Position numbers and translations under genes: made by a program. Under the pieces are notes generated by a model. It was not told the DNA's origin. It saw only the letters and a program-made list of their open reading frames with translations, and did no database searches. From assembly GCA_026770575.1 (NCBI GenBank), contig MU657256.1, positions 84,807 to 148,806 of the forward strand: DNA of 64,000 nucleotides, given 5' to 3'. Source of the DNA: Pelagophyceae sp. CCMP2097 (Eukaryota; Sar; Pelagophyceae). Shown one piece after another: positions 31,101 through 39,508 of this stretch (positions are counted from its first letter, which is position 1; each line of letters starts with the position of its first letter).

Positions 31101-32787
31101 AATGTAAAAGCGTCGAGTTCGCCTCGAGCGCCAACGCGATGGCCTCGCCGCCGGTCACAAACCCGGGTTCGACAATATTCCTCGACTCGGCCGCTCCAAT
31201 ATGGTTGTCCGAGATGTTCAGCACGGTAAGGGAATTGTTCACCTTGACCGCGGTCATGAGCTTCGCGCACTCGTCGTCGTCAATGTCCGCGCCCTTGAGC
31301 TGCAGAGTGGTCAGAGCGCACCGCGGCGACGCCAGATAGTCTCTTAAAACCCGGGCAGAGTCGTCGACGTCGTTTCCAGAAACGTCTAGATACGTGACTG
31401 TGGAAGACTGCGCCAGCACGACGAACAGCCTCTCTAAAGAAAAGTCGGTGAGGCGATTCGAGGCGAGCTTTAACGTGTCGACGTCGAGGCCGTCTAACGC
31501 CAAAGCGAGCGAGTCGATCACGTCGTCCCCCAAACCGTGGCCGTTCAGATCTAACACACCAGCGTCGCCGGTCCGCAGCAAAACGGGCCAGGGCAACGTG
31601 CCCTTGGCCTGCCTTGAAGCCAGCAGCCTGCGCGCGTAGCCCGCGCAAGGCGCGACGCCGCGCGCGGCGCGTTTGGCGTCCAGCTCGCCGTCGGCCGCAT
31701 TGAAGTGCAGCTGCTGCTGACTGCGCCACGCATCGCGCACCATGTCGAAATAGTTTTCACGCCGCTCAGCCTTGCCCAGCGGCGTCGTCGCCGGTTTCTC
31801 GCGCGGGTTCTGGCCTGGCATGAACGACTGCAAAGACGCGCCCGCGCCGGACCCACGGCGCGACGTCGCCGCGCTCCCGCGCTGCGTGAAAGTCGCCAGC
31901 GACGTGCCCGCGCCGCTCCCGCGCCGAGACAGCGCCTGCAGCGACGCCGCGGCGCCCGACCCGCGCCGCGACAGCGCCTGCAGCGACGCCGCGGCGTCGC
32001 TGCCGCGGCGCGCCGCAAAGGTCGCCAGCGACGAACTGGCACCGCTGCCGCGCCTCGCCGCGAACGTCGCCAGCGACGCGCCGGCGCCGGACCCGCGCCG
32101 CGACGTGAACGCCGACAGCGACGCGCCGGCGCCGGAACCGCGCCGCGACGTCGAGCCGTCCCACGGCGGTGCCGCGGGCGCGGCTTGCGGCTGCGTCAGC
32201 ACCGCCGTCAGCGCCGCAGTCAGCTCCGCCGCCAGCGGCTCCGGCTCCGGCGCCGGCGGCTCTAGCAGCTGCGCCGGCTGCAGAGGCCGCGCGCGCTTCG
32301 GCTCGGCGCGGTCCGGCTCGGCGCGGTGTTCGGCGCCGAAGATTTGTCCCTTGTCCACGTTGCCTGCGTCGAACCAAGAGTGCAGCTCCTGCGACACGGG
32401 GCTCGTCGAACACGGCGTCTTCGCGGGGCTGCCGCCGAGGGCATCGTCCAAGGCGCCGCCGCCGCGCCGGTTGCCGGGCGACGCCGCGCTTTCCGCGCGC
32501 GCGTCCGGAACCGACGATATGGGCCCGATGGCGGTGAGGCGCCGCTGCGGCTGCGGCTTGGGCGCGTCGAGCTTCTTCGCGATGCCGGTGAGGCGCGCCG
32601 CGGCGCTCTGCGTGCGCCGCAGCCAGTCAGCGAGGTCGAGTTGCGGTGCGGTGCGGTCTATCGCCGCTGGAGTGCCGTCGTTCCAATCGACTTGAAAAGT
32701 CGGCGCGGGGGGGGCATCCAGGGCCTGCAGGCGCCCGCCCGGCGTCCGCGGCGCCGCCAAAGCGCCGCGGGCCTCCGGGCGCCCCAT
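28158..32787 (-). CDS. Leucine-rich-repeat EF-hand protein with RRGS repeats, 1,518 residues
   Basis: Two exons (29814-32787 and 28158-29740) join in phase 1 through a 73-bp GTGCGT...TTAG intron. The joined frame gives SGRG then PLATIAM. The N-terminal 330 residues are disordered and include about nine copies of a 12-14-residue unit SRRGSGAGASL (about 210-326). Next are ribonuclease-inhibitor-type leucine-rich repeats (about 410-670; for example LTYLDLAYNSVSSSAALCIANAL), then two EF-hands (DFNGSGTLDLAE near 835, DVDNSGMLEVEE near 875). The C-terminal 500 residues contain a conserved-looking region with CYDLDRFYVILEMLE (weakly DUF4476-like) and HRALVKVLVRLA. A calcium-responsive scaffold is likely, but the role is unknown. 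The first ATG in frame is 32787. Confidence 0.83.
31812..32160 (-). repeat. Tandem repeats encoding RRGSGAGASL units
   Basis: About nine in-frame copies of a unit of roughly 36-42 bp encode SRRGSGAGASL followed by a variable spacer (SAFT, ATFAA, QAL). Copies differ by point changes and short indels in multiples of three, as expected for a coding minisatellite under frame constraint. Arg-Arg-Gly-Ser fits the basophilic-kinase (PKA-like) consensus. Confidence 0.85.
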
Positions 32788-33233
32788 CTTCCCCACAGGA
32801 ACGCGCTCAGCGCTCTGATTAATCAGATTTCAGATTCGTCAGGTTTCGTGACGTTAATGCCAACTCAAAACTTTAAAATTGTTCGCAGCCACTGAATCGG
32901 CGGCGGTTAACTTTTTTGTAAATATTGTATTTTTCAGAAAAGTTAAATGGGAAGAAAATTTTATTGCCGTTTCTATTCAGATACTTCAAGTTGAGATATT
33001 CAAGCTGAGAAACCGCGTGCTCGCGAGAGGGTGAGATAACCACTTGATCCAAGAGGCGCGTGGGGACCGCCCACCCTCCCCTCGACCCTGAGGAGTTGTC
33101 CACAGGGCCGAAGCCGAACGTCGTTCAATCAACCCCCTCAGGATTTCATTCCTTCCCCTCGTTTTCAAAAAGTGTGAACACACGTCGTCACTGAGTCTCG
33201 AGTGACCGCCGCGCCCGCCGCGCCCGGACGCGG
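32788..33233. other. AT-rich intergenic region between divergent genes
   Basis: About 450 bp separate the LRR protein start (-) and the tubulin-ligase start (+). Bases 32815-33010 are strongly AT-rich relative to both genes. It probably holds both promoters. I see no RNA gene. Confidence 0.5.
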
Positions 33234-35157
33234 ATGGACGCGGAGTGGGTATCGCTGCTCGTGTTCCCGTGCGCTATACTGTTCGCGGGGCTGCTGATCC
33301 GCTTCGGCTCTAACCTTGGCGGGTGCAGCGTGGCCGGCGACGACGTTTTTATGAGCAAAAAGACGACCAAGACAGCCTAATCATCACGGACGACGGCATG
33401 GCCGCTTTGGACGGCGCGGCGGTCCAGACGTTTACGGCGGACGCCAAGTTTGGCGACGTCGTCTCGGACCTCGAACTGCGCGGCTGGAGGCAACTGCCCT
33501 TGACCGCCGCTGGCGCCGCGCTGCGCTGGCGGAACCTGGCGCTGACGGACTTTGAAGGCGGCGAGGTGCTGCTGAACCATTTAGAGGGCGCACAGGCCCT
33601 GTCGCACAAGGGCTCCTTTGCGAGACTGGTGCACGACGACTCGGCTGCATATTATCCGAAGTGCTTTGACGCCCGAGACGAGGACCACGTCGCGGGCATG
33701 CTCCTCTACATTACACAAGTCGTCGCCGCGCAGACGCTCGAGAGGCTCCTCGCGTTGGACGCGTGCGACGGCGAGGAGAACGGCATGGCGCTCGCTTGCG
33801 TCGAGGCGTGCCACCTCTTCTCTTCGCCGCGCCAAAGCACCAGGCAGCTCCGCGAGGCCCTCTTCCAGCTAACGCTCTGGCAGAATTACTTTGCGTGAGT
33901 CACTTTAAAAGTCTTGCCGCAGAGATCAAAGGCAGCGACCCATCAGTCGGGTAGGCCGCAGTTCGTCGCGGCGTACTCCGACGACGGCGCCACGCCGGAA
34001 TTGGCCGACGTCGACGCTCTCTGGGCGGCGTTCTTCCAAGACGCTCCAGGCCTCTCGAAAACTGCAAGGCTTGGGGCCGAGGCCGCGCTGCAGAGACTCG
34101 CTTCCGAGGACGTCCAGCGGCTCCACGCCGTCCGGGGCACCTGGCTCGTGAAACCCGTGCGTCGGGTTTCCGCGATGACGTTTTCACGCGTCGGATTAGG
34201 CGGGCGGTTCGTGCGGCGATGGCATCGAGTGCCGCGCGAGCCTCTTGGGCGTCGTTCGAGCGGCAAAGGCGGCGAAGTGGCGGGTCGTCGTCCAAAAGTA
34301 CATCGAACGGCCTTTGATCATCCTCGGCCGCAAGTTCGACGTCCGGCAATGGGTCTTGGTCACCTCTGTCGAGCCGCTGGTCTTCTTTGGCTTTAGCGAG
34401 TGCTACGCCCGCTTCGCCGCCTCGGACTTGGCCGACGCAAAGCTCCAGGATAAGTTTGCCCACCTCTGCAACTTCTCCATCCAAAAGGACGCCCCCGTCC
34501 GACCCGGAAACGACATCCCAGAGAACATGTGGACCTCGGTGCGATGCGGGGAAAGGTGACTGCGCGGCCACTTTGAGAACGCAGGCGCAGCTCGCGGCGC
34601 ACCTTTCATCGCTGGGCGGCGGCGACGTCTGGTCTGAAATCGTGCAGCCGCAGCTCGTGGCCATCACGACGAGCGTCCTCCGCAAGGCGGCGGCGGCGGG
34701 CCTGCTTCGGAAGCGCGCCAGAGGTTTTGAGTGGCTGGGTTTGGACGTCATGTTGGCCCAAGATTTTTCCGCGTGGCTCCTCGAAGTCAACGTGTCACCA
34801 GACGTCTCCCACTCTACAAACGTCACCGCCGCACTGGTCCCCGCCGCAACGCGAGACGCGCTCGCCTTGATCCTCGACGAGCGCCACGCCGACGTTCCGC
34901 CGCCTTTGGCCGAGGCGCACCGCCTGCCCGGTTTCACACGAGAGCCGGGCGCGCCGCCGCGCTGGGAACTCTGGTTCCACGGCGACGCCGCGCCCCTCGA
35001 CATCGCCGCGCATCGCCCCACCACGACGCAGCAGAATTTCACGATGCAGAACCACGTCGCCGAGGCGAGTTGGAACACCCTCCACGACGAAATCCAGGCC
35101 ACCGTCCGCAAGGCCGCGCACACCGTCGAGGCCGACTCCGACGACGACGAGCTCTAA
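33234..35157 (+). CDS. Tubulin-tyrosine-ligase-like protein (TTLL3/8-like)
   Basis: Five exons (33234-33248, 33329-33894, 33955-34156, 34200-34538, 34585-35157) give about 564 residues. Introns are 43-80 bp with donors GTATCG, GTGAGT, GTGCGT and GTGCGA. The ATP-grasp TTL domain shows WLVKP joined to AGGSCGDGIE, QKYIERPLIILGRKFDVRQW, HLCNFSIQKD, NMWTS and a metal/ATP site WLLEVNVSPDVSHST. This set resembles TTLL3/TTLL8 glycylases most, which add glycine to tubulin tails in cilia and flagella, but the TTLL subtype cannot be fixed by eye. The tiny first exon (MDAEW) is the weakest part. An unspliced reading of that region would give a hydrophobic stretch but soon stops. Confidence 0.85.
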
Positions 35158-35233
35158 CAAAGGCCCTCGGAGACTCGCCGTCCTTTTAAAAAGGGGGTCT
35201 CAGTGTGCTTACGAGAGCGCTCTGTCGGCGGCA

Positions 35234-36081
35234 CTAGTAGACGCCCGGGAGGAGCGCGTGCTTGGCGGTGAAGGCGAGGTCGCCGTTGAACTTCTTTTGA
35301 TACCTAGATGGGCGTTCCTTTGCGACTCCTCGTCGGAATTCCTCTACGACTCGGACTCCTCGTCGGAATTCCTCTACGACTCGTCTCAGAACGGGAGGCC
35401 TTTGACGCACCTCTTGAGTTTTTGCTTGGACCAGACCGCCATCTGCGCCGCGCCGACGGCGGTGAAGAGCAACGCGACAGGCGAGTGGAAAGCTGCAGTG
35501 AACGCGGCCCACGAAAGAATCTCAAAGGTATAATTCGGAGATGTCACGTAGCGGAACGGCAGCCACGTCGGCAGCACGACGTCGCGCGACCCGTCGCTTC
35601 GGAGAGAGGCGAGGTGCGCGTGGGAGTAGAGATTGAGCAGTTCAAAGGCGAAGAACGAAACGACAAACGGCATTTTCGTCGCCAGCACTCCGGCCTTTTC
35701 CATTCGGCCCACGTCCCAGGCCACGGCGGCGGCGAAGCCCCAGTAGTAGCCGCAGTTTTTGAAGAGGTTACTCACCGGCATGCTGGACTTTGAAAACGAG
35801 TGGACGAATAACGTTTCGAGCACTCGTTTAGCAAAGTGAACGCTCCACAGCGCCAGCGGAACCGCCGCCGCTTCCAGCCGCACGCCCTGCACCGCGAGGA
35901 CGGCCGGGAAGACGGCGAGCGGGCCGGCGTACTCGGCAAGAAAAACGTTCCTCCAAGGGATGCGCACCGCCATCGTCAAAGGCCGCGCATGCCGTGCATT
36001 CCGCCGCACACCGGCGCGCGCGCGCAAGGGCGGCGCGAGGCCCGACGCCGCGCTGAAGCAGAGCGCGAGCAGGGCCAGCAT
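35234..36081 (-). CDS. Trans-2-enoyl-CoA reductase / steroid reductase-family membrane enzyme
   Basis: Two exons (35411-36081 and 35234-35303) join in phase 2 to 246 residues; the donor is GTGCGT and the acceptor CTAG. The C-terminal domain matches the TECR/5-alpha-reductase fold: LFKNCGYYWGFAAAVAWDVG, FELLNLYSHAHLASLR, FRYVTSPNYTFEILSWAAF and the terminal YQKKFNGDLAF...ALLPGVY. TECR reduces the trans-2 double bond in very-long-chain fatty-acid elongation using NADPH. The N-terminus (LCFSAASGLAPPLRARAG) looks like a signal peptide plus transit peptide, so this copy may act in the plastid or its envelope ER; that is inference. Unspliced, the frame would stop six residues after the donor and lose the conserved end. 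Confidence 0.85.
35324..35383. repeat. Exact 30-bp tandem duplication inside an intron
   Basis: 35324-35353 and 35354-35383 are identical (gactcctcgtcggaattcct onward). They lie wholly within the 107-bp intron of the enoyl-reductase gene and so lengthen it without touching the splice sites. Confidence 0.9.
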
Positions 36082-36222
36082 GCTCTCCTTGACCCACCGA
36101 TGGAACCGACGGGTCTTTCCGACCTTTCGCTAAACGAAGTCGGCTCAGGGGGCTTCCTCGCGGGCGGTCTAGCGCGAGCCCCTTTCCGAGGGCGACGGGT
36201 GCATGCGTCGGAACTCGAACGT

Positions 36223-37698
36223 TTATTTGAGGCAGTCGAGGTCTTGGAGGCCGACTCTGTCCGAGGCGTCAAAACCGGCCGCCAACAGCTTTTGCACCTT
36301 TCGAATCGCCCGAAAGAGCTCCGGCTTCTCCACGCCGGCCTTGTAAAATGCCCAGACCAAGTCCTCGCACTCTTGCGCGGTGAAGGAATCCATCTTGTTC
36401 GGCGCCTCTCTCGCCACTGCGTCGAATAACAACGGCGCCGAGACGCCCGCTTTCGAAAACGCGTAGACGGTCATGGCCAGCGCCTGGGAGTTGAACTGCG
36501 CGATCTTGCCCGGCGCCTCTGCGGCGACCGCGCCGAATAGAGCGGGGGCGGGGACGTCGGCAGCAGCAAAAGCCCAAACAGTGTTGGCCAAATCCTGCGA
36601 ATTGAACTGCCCAATCTTCTTCACCGCCTCTTTCGCGACCGCTTCAAAGAACGAGGGCGCGACGACGCCGGCAGAGGCGTAGGCCCAAACCGTGTTTGCT
36701 AAATCTTGCGGGTTGAACGACCCTAAATGCTTCGGCGCCTCTAACGCGACGGCGCGGTAGAGCTGGGGCGCCTCGTATCCCGCATTGGAAAACGCCCAGA
36801 CCAGATTGGCCATCTCCTGCGCGTTGAAAAAGGGGAGCTTCTTCACGGATGCTTCGGCGACGTCGTCGAACAGGTGCGGGGCTGAATGCTCCGCCTTTGC
36901 AAAAGCCCAGGCCATGTTCGCCAAAGCCTGGGGCGTCAACGAGGCCAGGTGCCGCGGCGCCTCTTCCGAGACTGCGGCGAAGAGTGCGGGGGCCCCTATG
37001 CCCGCCTTTGCAAAGGCCCAAACAGTGTTCGCCAAAGCTTGGGCGTTGAACGTGTGCATCTGCTTCAACGCCTCTAAAGCAATGGCCTTGAACAGGTTCG
37101 GCGCCTCGATTCCGGCTTTGGCGTAGGCCCAAGACGTGTTTGCCAACTCCTGCGAGTTAAAGTCGCCCATGTGCTTCAACGCTTCCTTCGCCACGGCATC
37201 AAACAACAAGGGCGCGTCGACGCCGGCGCGCGCAAAAGCCCAGACGACGTTGGAGAGGCCCTGCGGCTTTGCCTTGTCGAACTTTTTCGGGATGGCCGCG
37301 GCGGCCGCGTCGAAGAGCTGGCGCGTGCCGCGGATGTTGTCCAGCTTGGCAACAGCCCAGACGACGTTGGCGAGCTCCCGAGCGCCCCACTTCGGGACGC
37401 ACTTGGTCGCGCGCTCGGCGAGATGCTCCAGGCGCGGGTCCGCGCGGCCGACGCGCTCCGTCATCTTGGCCAGACGGTGAATGGTCGTGGCCACGTTGAT
37501 GTCGTCGAACGAAGTCCCCTGCTGCTTGAACAGCATCAGCAGCTCGTCGGCGTGGGTGCAGGAGACGATGCGTTTGTTTAGGGCGACGGCCTCGGCATTA
37601 TCCTTGTTCAGACCCTGCCGGCCTTTGGTGCTCGGCGAACGCAGCACCGAGACGCAGCGGCGGCCGCGGCCCGCGGCCGTGCGCGCGAGCGACTGCAT
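36223..37698 (-). CDS. 37-residue-repeat (octotricopeptide-like) organelle protein
   Basis: A single-exon protein of 491 residues. The N-terminus (MQSLARTAAGRGRRCVSVLR) has the Arg/Ser/Ala make-up of a mitochondrial or plastid targeting peptide. From about residue 100 there are ten helical repeats of 37 residues with the core FN.Q.LANTVWAFAKAGV.AP.LF.AVA.EA. Unlike the gene at 19675-22306, it has no RRM, RAP or SAP domain. Repeats of this kind bind RNA in a modular manner in organelle gene expression; the target is unknown. The upstream block (VGRADPRLEHLAERATKCVP..GARELANVVWAVAKL) is shared with the start of the repeat protein at 57778-61271, so the family has a common N-terminal domain. Confidence 0.85.
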   Translation of the reverse strand: MQSLARTAAGRGRRCVSVLRSPSTKGRQGLNKDNAEAVALNKRIVSCTHADELLMLFKQQGTSFDDINVATTIHRLAKMTERVGRADPRLEHLAERATKCVPKWGARELANVVWAVAKLDNIRGTRQLFDAAAAAIPKKFDKAKPQGLSNVVWAFARAGVDAPLLFDAVAKEALKHMGDFNSQELANTSWAYAKAGIEAPNLFKAIALEALKQMHTFNAQALANTVWAFAKAGIGAPALFAAVSEEAPRHLASLTPQALANMAWAFAKAEHSAPHLFDDVAEASVKKLPFFNAQEMANLVWAFSNAGYEAPQLYRAVALEAPKHLGSFNPQDLANTVWAYASAGVVAPSFFEAVAKEAVKKIGQFNSQDLANTVWAFAAADVPAPALFGAVAAEAPGKIAQFNSQALAMTVYAFSKAGVSAPLLFDAVAREAPNKMDSFTAQECEDLVWAFYKAGVEKPELFRAIRKVQKLLAAGFDASDRVGLQDLDCLK

Positions 37699-37970
37699 TT
37701 CGGAGGCTTCACCGACGCCGCATAGGGGACCGACGCCGTGTGTGAGCCGGATACTTCGCCCAAATTTGGTTTGGCGACGCGTAAAGCTGTGACGTCTCGT
37801 GCGGCGCGCTCACTCCCTCGGGAGGCCTGCGCCCAGACGACAGACCCGACCTCAGCGACACCTCTAGACCGTGTCCGGGCCTCCCACGGACCGCGAGCGG
37901 CGGCGCCTCTGGCGAACCACGAGCTTACAAAAATCGCGGTGCGGGCTGCGCGGCGGGCGTTCACACCGCA

Positions 37971-39078
37971 TCAACGGGCATCTGCGCCGTCGACGCGGGC
38001 GCGGCGGGGGCGTCGGCCGGCGCTCGCGAGGTGGGCGGCGGTGGGCGCGGTGGGCGTCGGCGCGGTGGGCGCGGCGGGCGGCGCTTGCGCGGCAGGGGCG
38101 GCGGCGGCCGGGCCGGCAGCGACCGGCGCTTGCGCAGCGGGCGCGGCGGGGGCAGCGGCTGGCGGGCTCGGGGTTTGCGTCGGCGTCGCCTTGCTTGCGG
38201 GTGGCGCGGGTGGCGCCTCTGCCGCGGGCTTTTGGGCGATGGGCTTTGCTGCGATCTTCGCCGCGATCTTCGCCGCGGGCTTGGCTTTGGGCTTGGTTTG
38301 GACCTTGTCGACGAGGCCGGCGAGGGCCGAGAAGATCGTAGTCGCCGTGCGCGAGACCTTGGCCGCCGCGTCCTGGGCGGTCCGCGCCGCCGCCCGCGCC
38401 TTGGCCGTCACGCGCGCCGGGAACCCGAAAATGTCCTCGGCCTTGGCCACGACCGCCGCCTTCTTCTCCGTGAGCGACGCCGTCACCTCGGCGGGCCTGT
38501 CGCGGCGGCGCGCGTGCGTTGGCGGCGGGGTCGCGTCAAAGAGCGAGGCACGCACCAGCGCTGGACGCCCTGCGCGAATTCGGCCGTCGTCTCGGGGAGG
38601 CGGCGCACAGCCGCGGCCGCGTTGACGAGGGGCAAAACGCGCGACTGCGCGAGCTGCTTTTGGAAGGCTAAGGCCTCGAGCGCCTCGCCCCACTTCGCGG
38701 CGGGGAGCGCCTGGAGCGCCTCGAGCTGCAGCGCGGCGGCGCCGCGCCGTTGCGCGGCGAGGGCGGGGAGCCCCTGCGCCGCGGCGAGTCGGCCCTGCAG
38801 GAAGACGTCCGTCTTGTTCGACGCGGCAAACGCCGACGCCGCGCGCAGCGCGTCCGCGGCGACGAAGAGGCCCTCCTTGAGCGCCGGCAGCAGCCCCTGC
38901 GCCACGCCTCCGTATACGGAAATCCCCCCCGAGGACGCAGGCATACAGAGGGAGGCGCCCGACGGACCTTCCAATCGACGGGGACCTTTGCAGCGCCCAG
39001 CGCCGCCGCCTTCAAGTTGCGCCGCGGTGGCGCCGTGAAGCCGCAGGCGCCCACCAGCAGGAGCAGCACGGCCCGCAT
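37971..39078 (-). CDS. Plastid-type presequence protein, Ala/Pro-rich tail (paralogue A)
   Basis: Three exons (38968-39078, 38556-38896, 37971-38496) give about 325 residues. Donors are GTCCGT (phase 0) and GTGCGT (phase 2), and both positions are shared with the neighbouring paralogue at 39509-41907. The N-terminus MRAVLLLLVGACGFTAPPRR is a signal peptide followed by a GF-TAP motif with Phe at the likely cleavage site, as in heterokont plastid presequences. Next comes a helical segment (LLPALKEGLFVAADALRAAS) and, in exon 3, a second amphipathic Ala/Lys-rich helix (KAEDIFGFPARVTAKARAAA). The last 100 residues are Ala/Pro/Lys-rich low complexity. No enzyme family is recognised. Confidence 0.72.
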
Positions 39079-39374
39079 GCCTGCGAACCACGCGTCGGGC
39101 GCGGCGGCGACCTCGGGCTTCGACTCGGACTCCGGACGAGACTCGGCCGCGGAGAGTGCCAATGTCCAATTGAAGCGTCAATCAAATCCATTCCACGGTC
39201 GATAAGTTGGTCGGCGGCGCCGTGAAGCCGCAGGCGCCCACCAGCAGGAGCATCACGGCCCGTATGTCGGCCAACCACGCGGCGCGACGAAGACCTCGGG
39301 GCTGGGCTCGGAGAAGTACCAATGTCCAGTTGAAGCGTCGATCAAATCCAATCCACGGTCGATAAGTTGGTCGA
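39029..39374. repeat. Tandem duplication of exon 1 and upstream region of paralogue A
   Basis: Two copies with a period near 187 bp (about 39029-39215 and 39216-39374). Each has the signal-peptide coding stretch (minus strand), then upstream sequence containing ccaatgtcca.ttgaagcgtc and cacggtcgataagttggtcg. In the outer copy the start codon has become ATA and the frame soon meets a stop, so it is a remnant or only a duplicated promoter. Confidence 0.8.
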
Positions 39375-39508
39375 TGGAAGTTTTAGGGAAATCGGATCGA
39401 TCAAGGCATCGCAGCCGCGCAGGCAGCGCGCGCGGGAGCCGGGTCGTGGGCGGGTCGTAGGGCGCGGGGACCGGGAGCCGAAGTGCCGACCTCGCCGCGC
39501 ACCGATCC

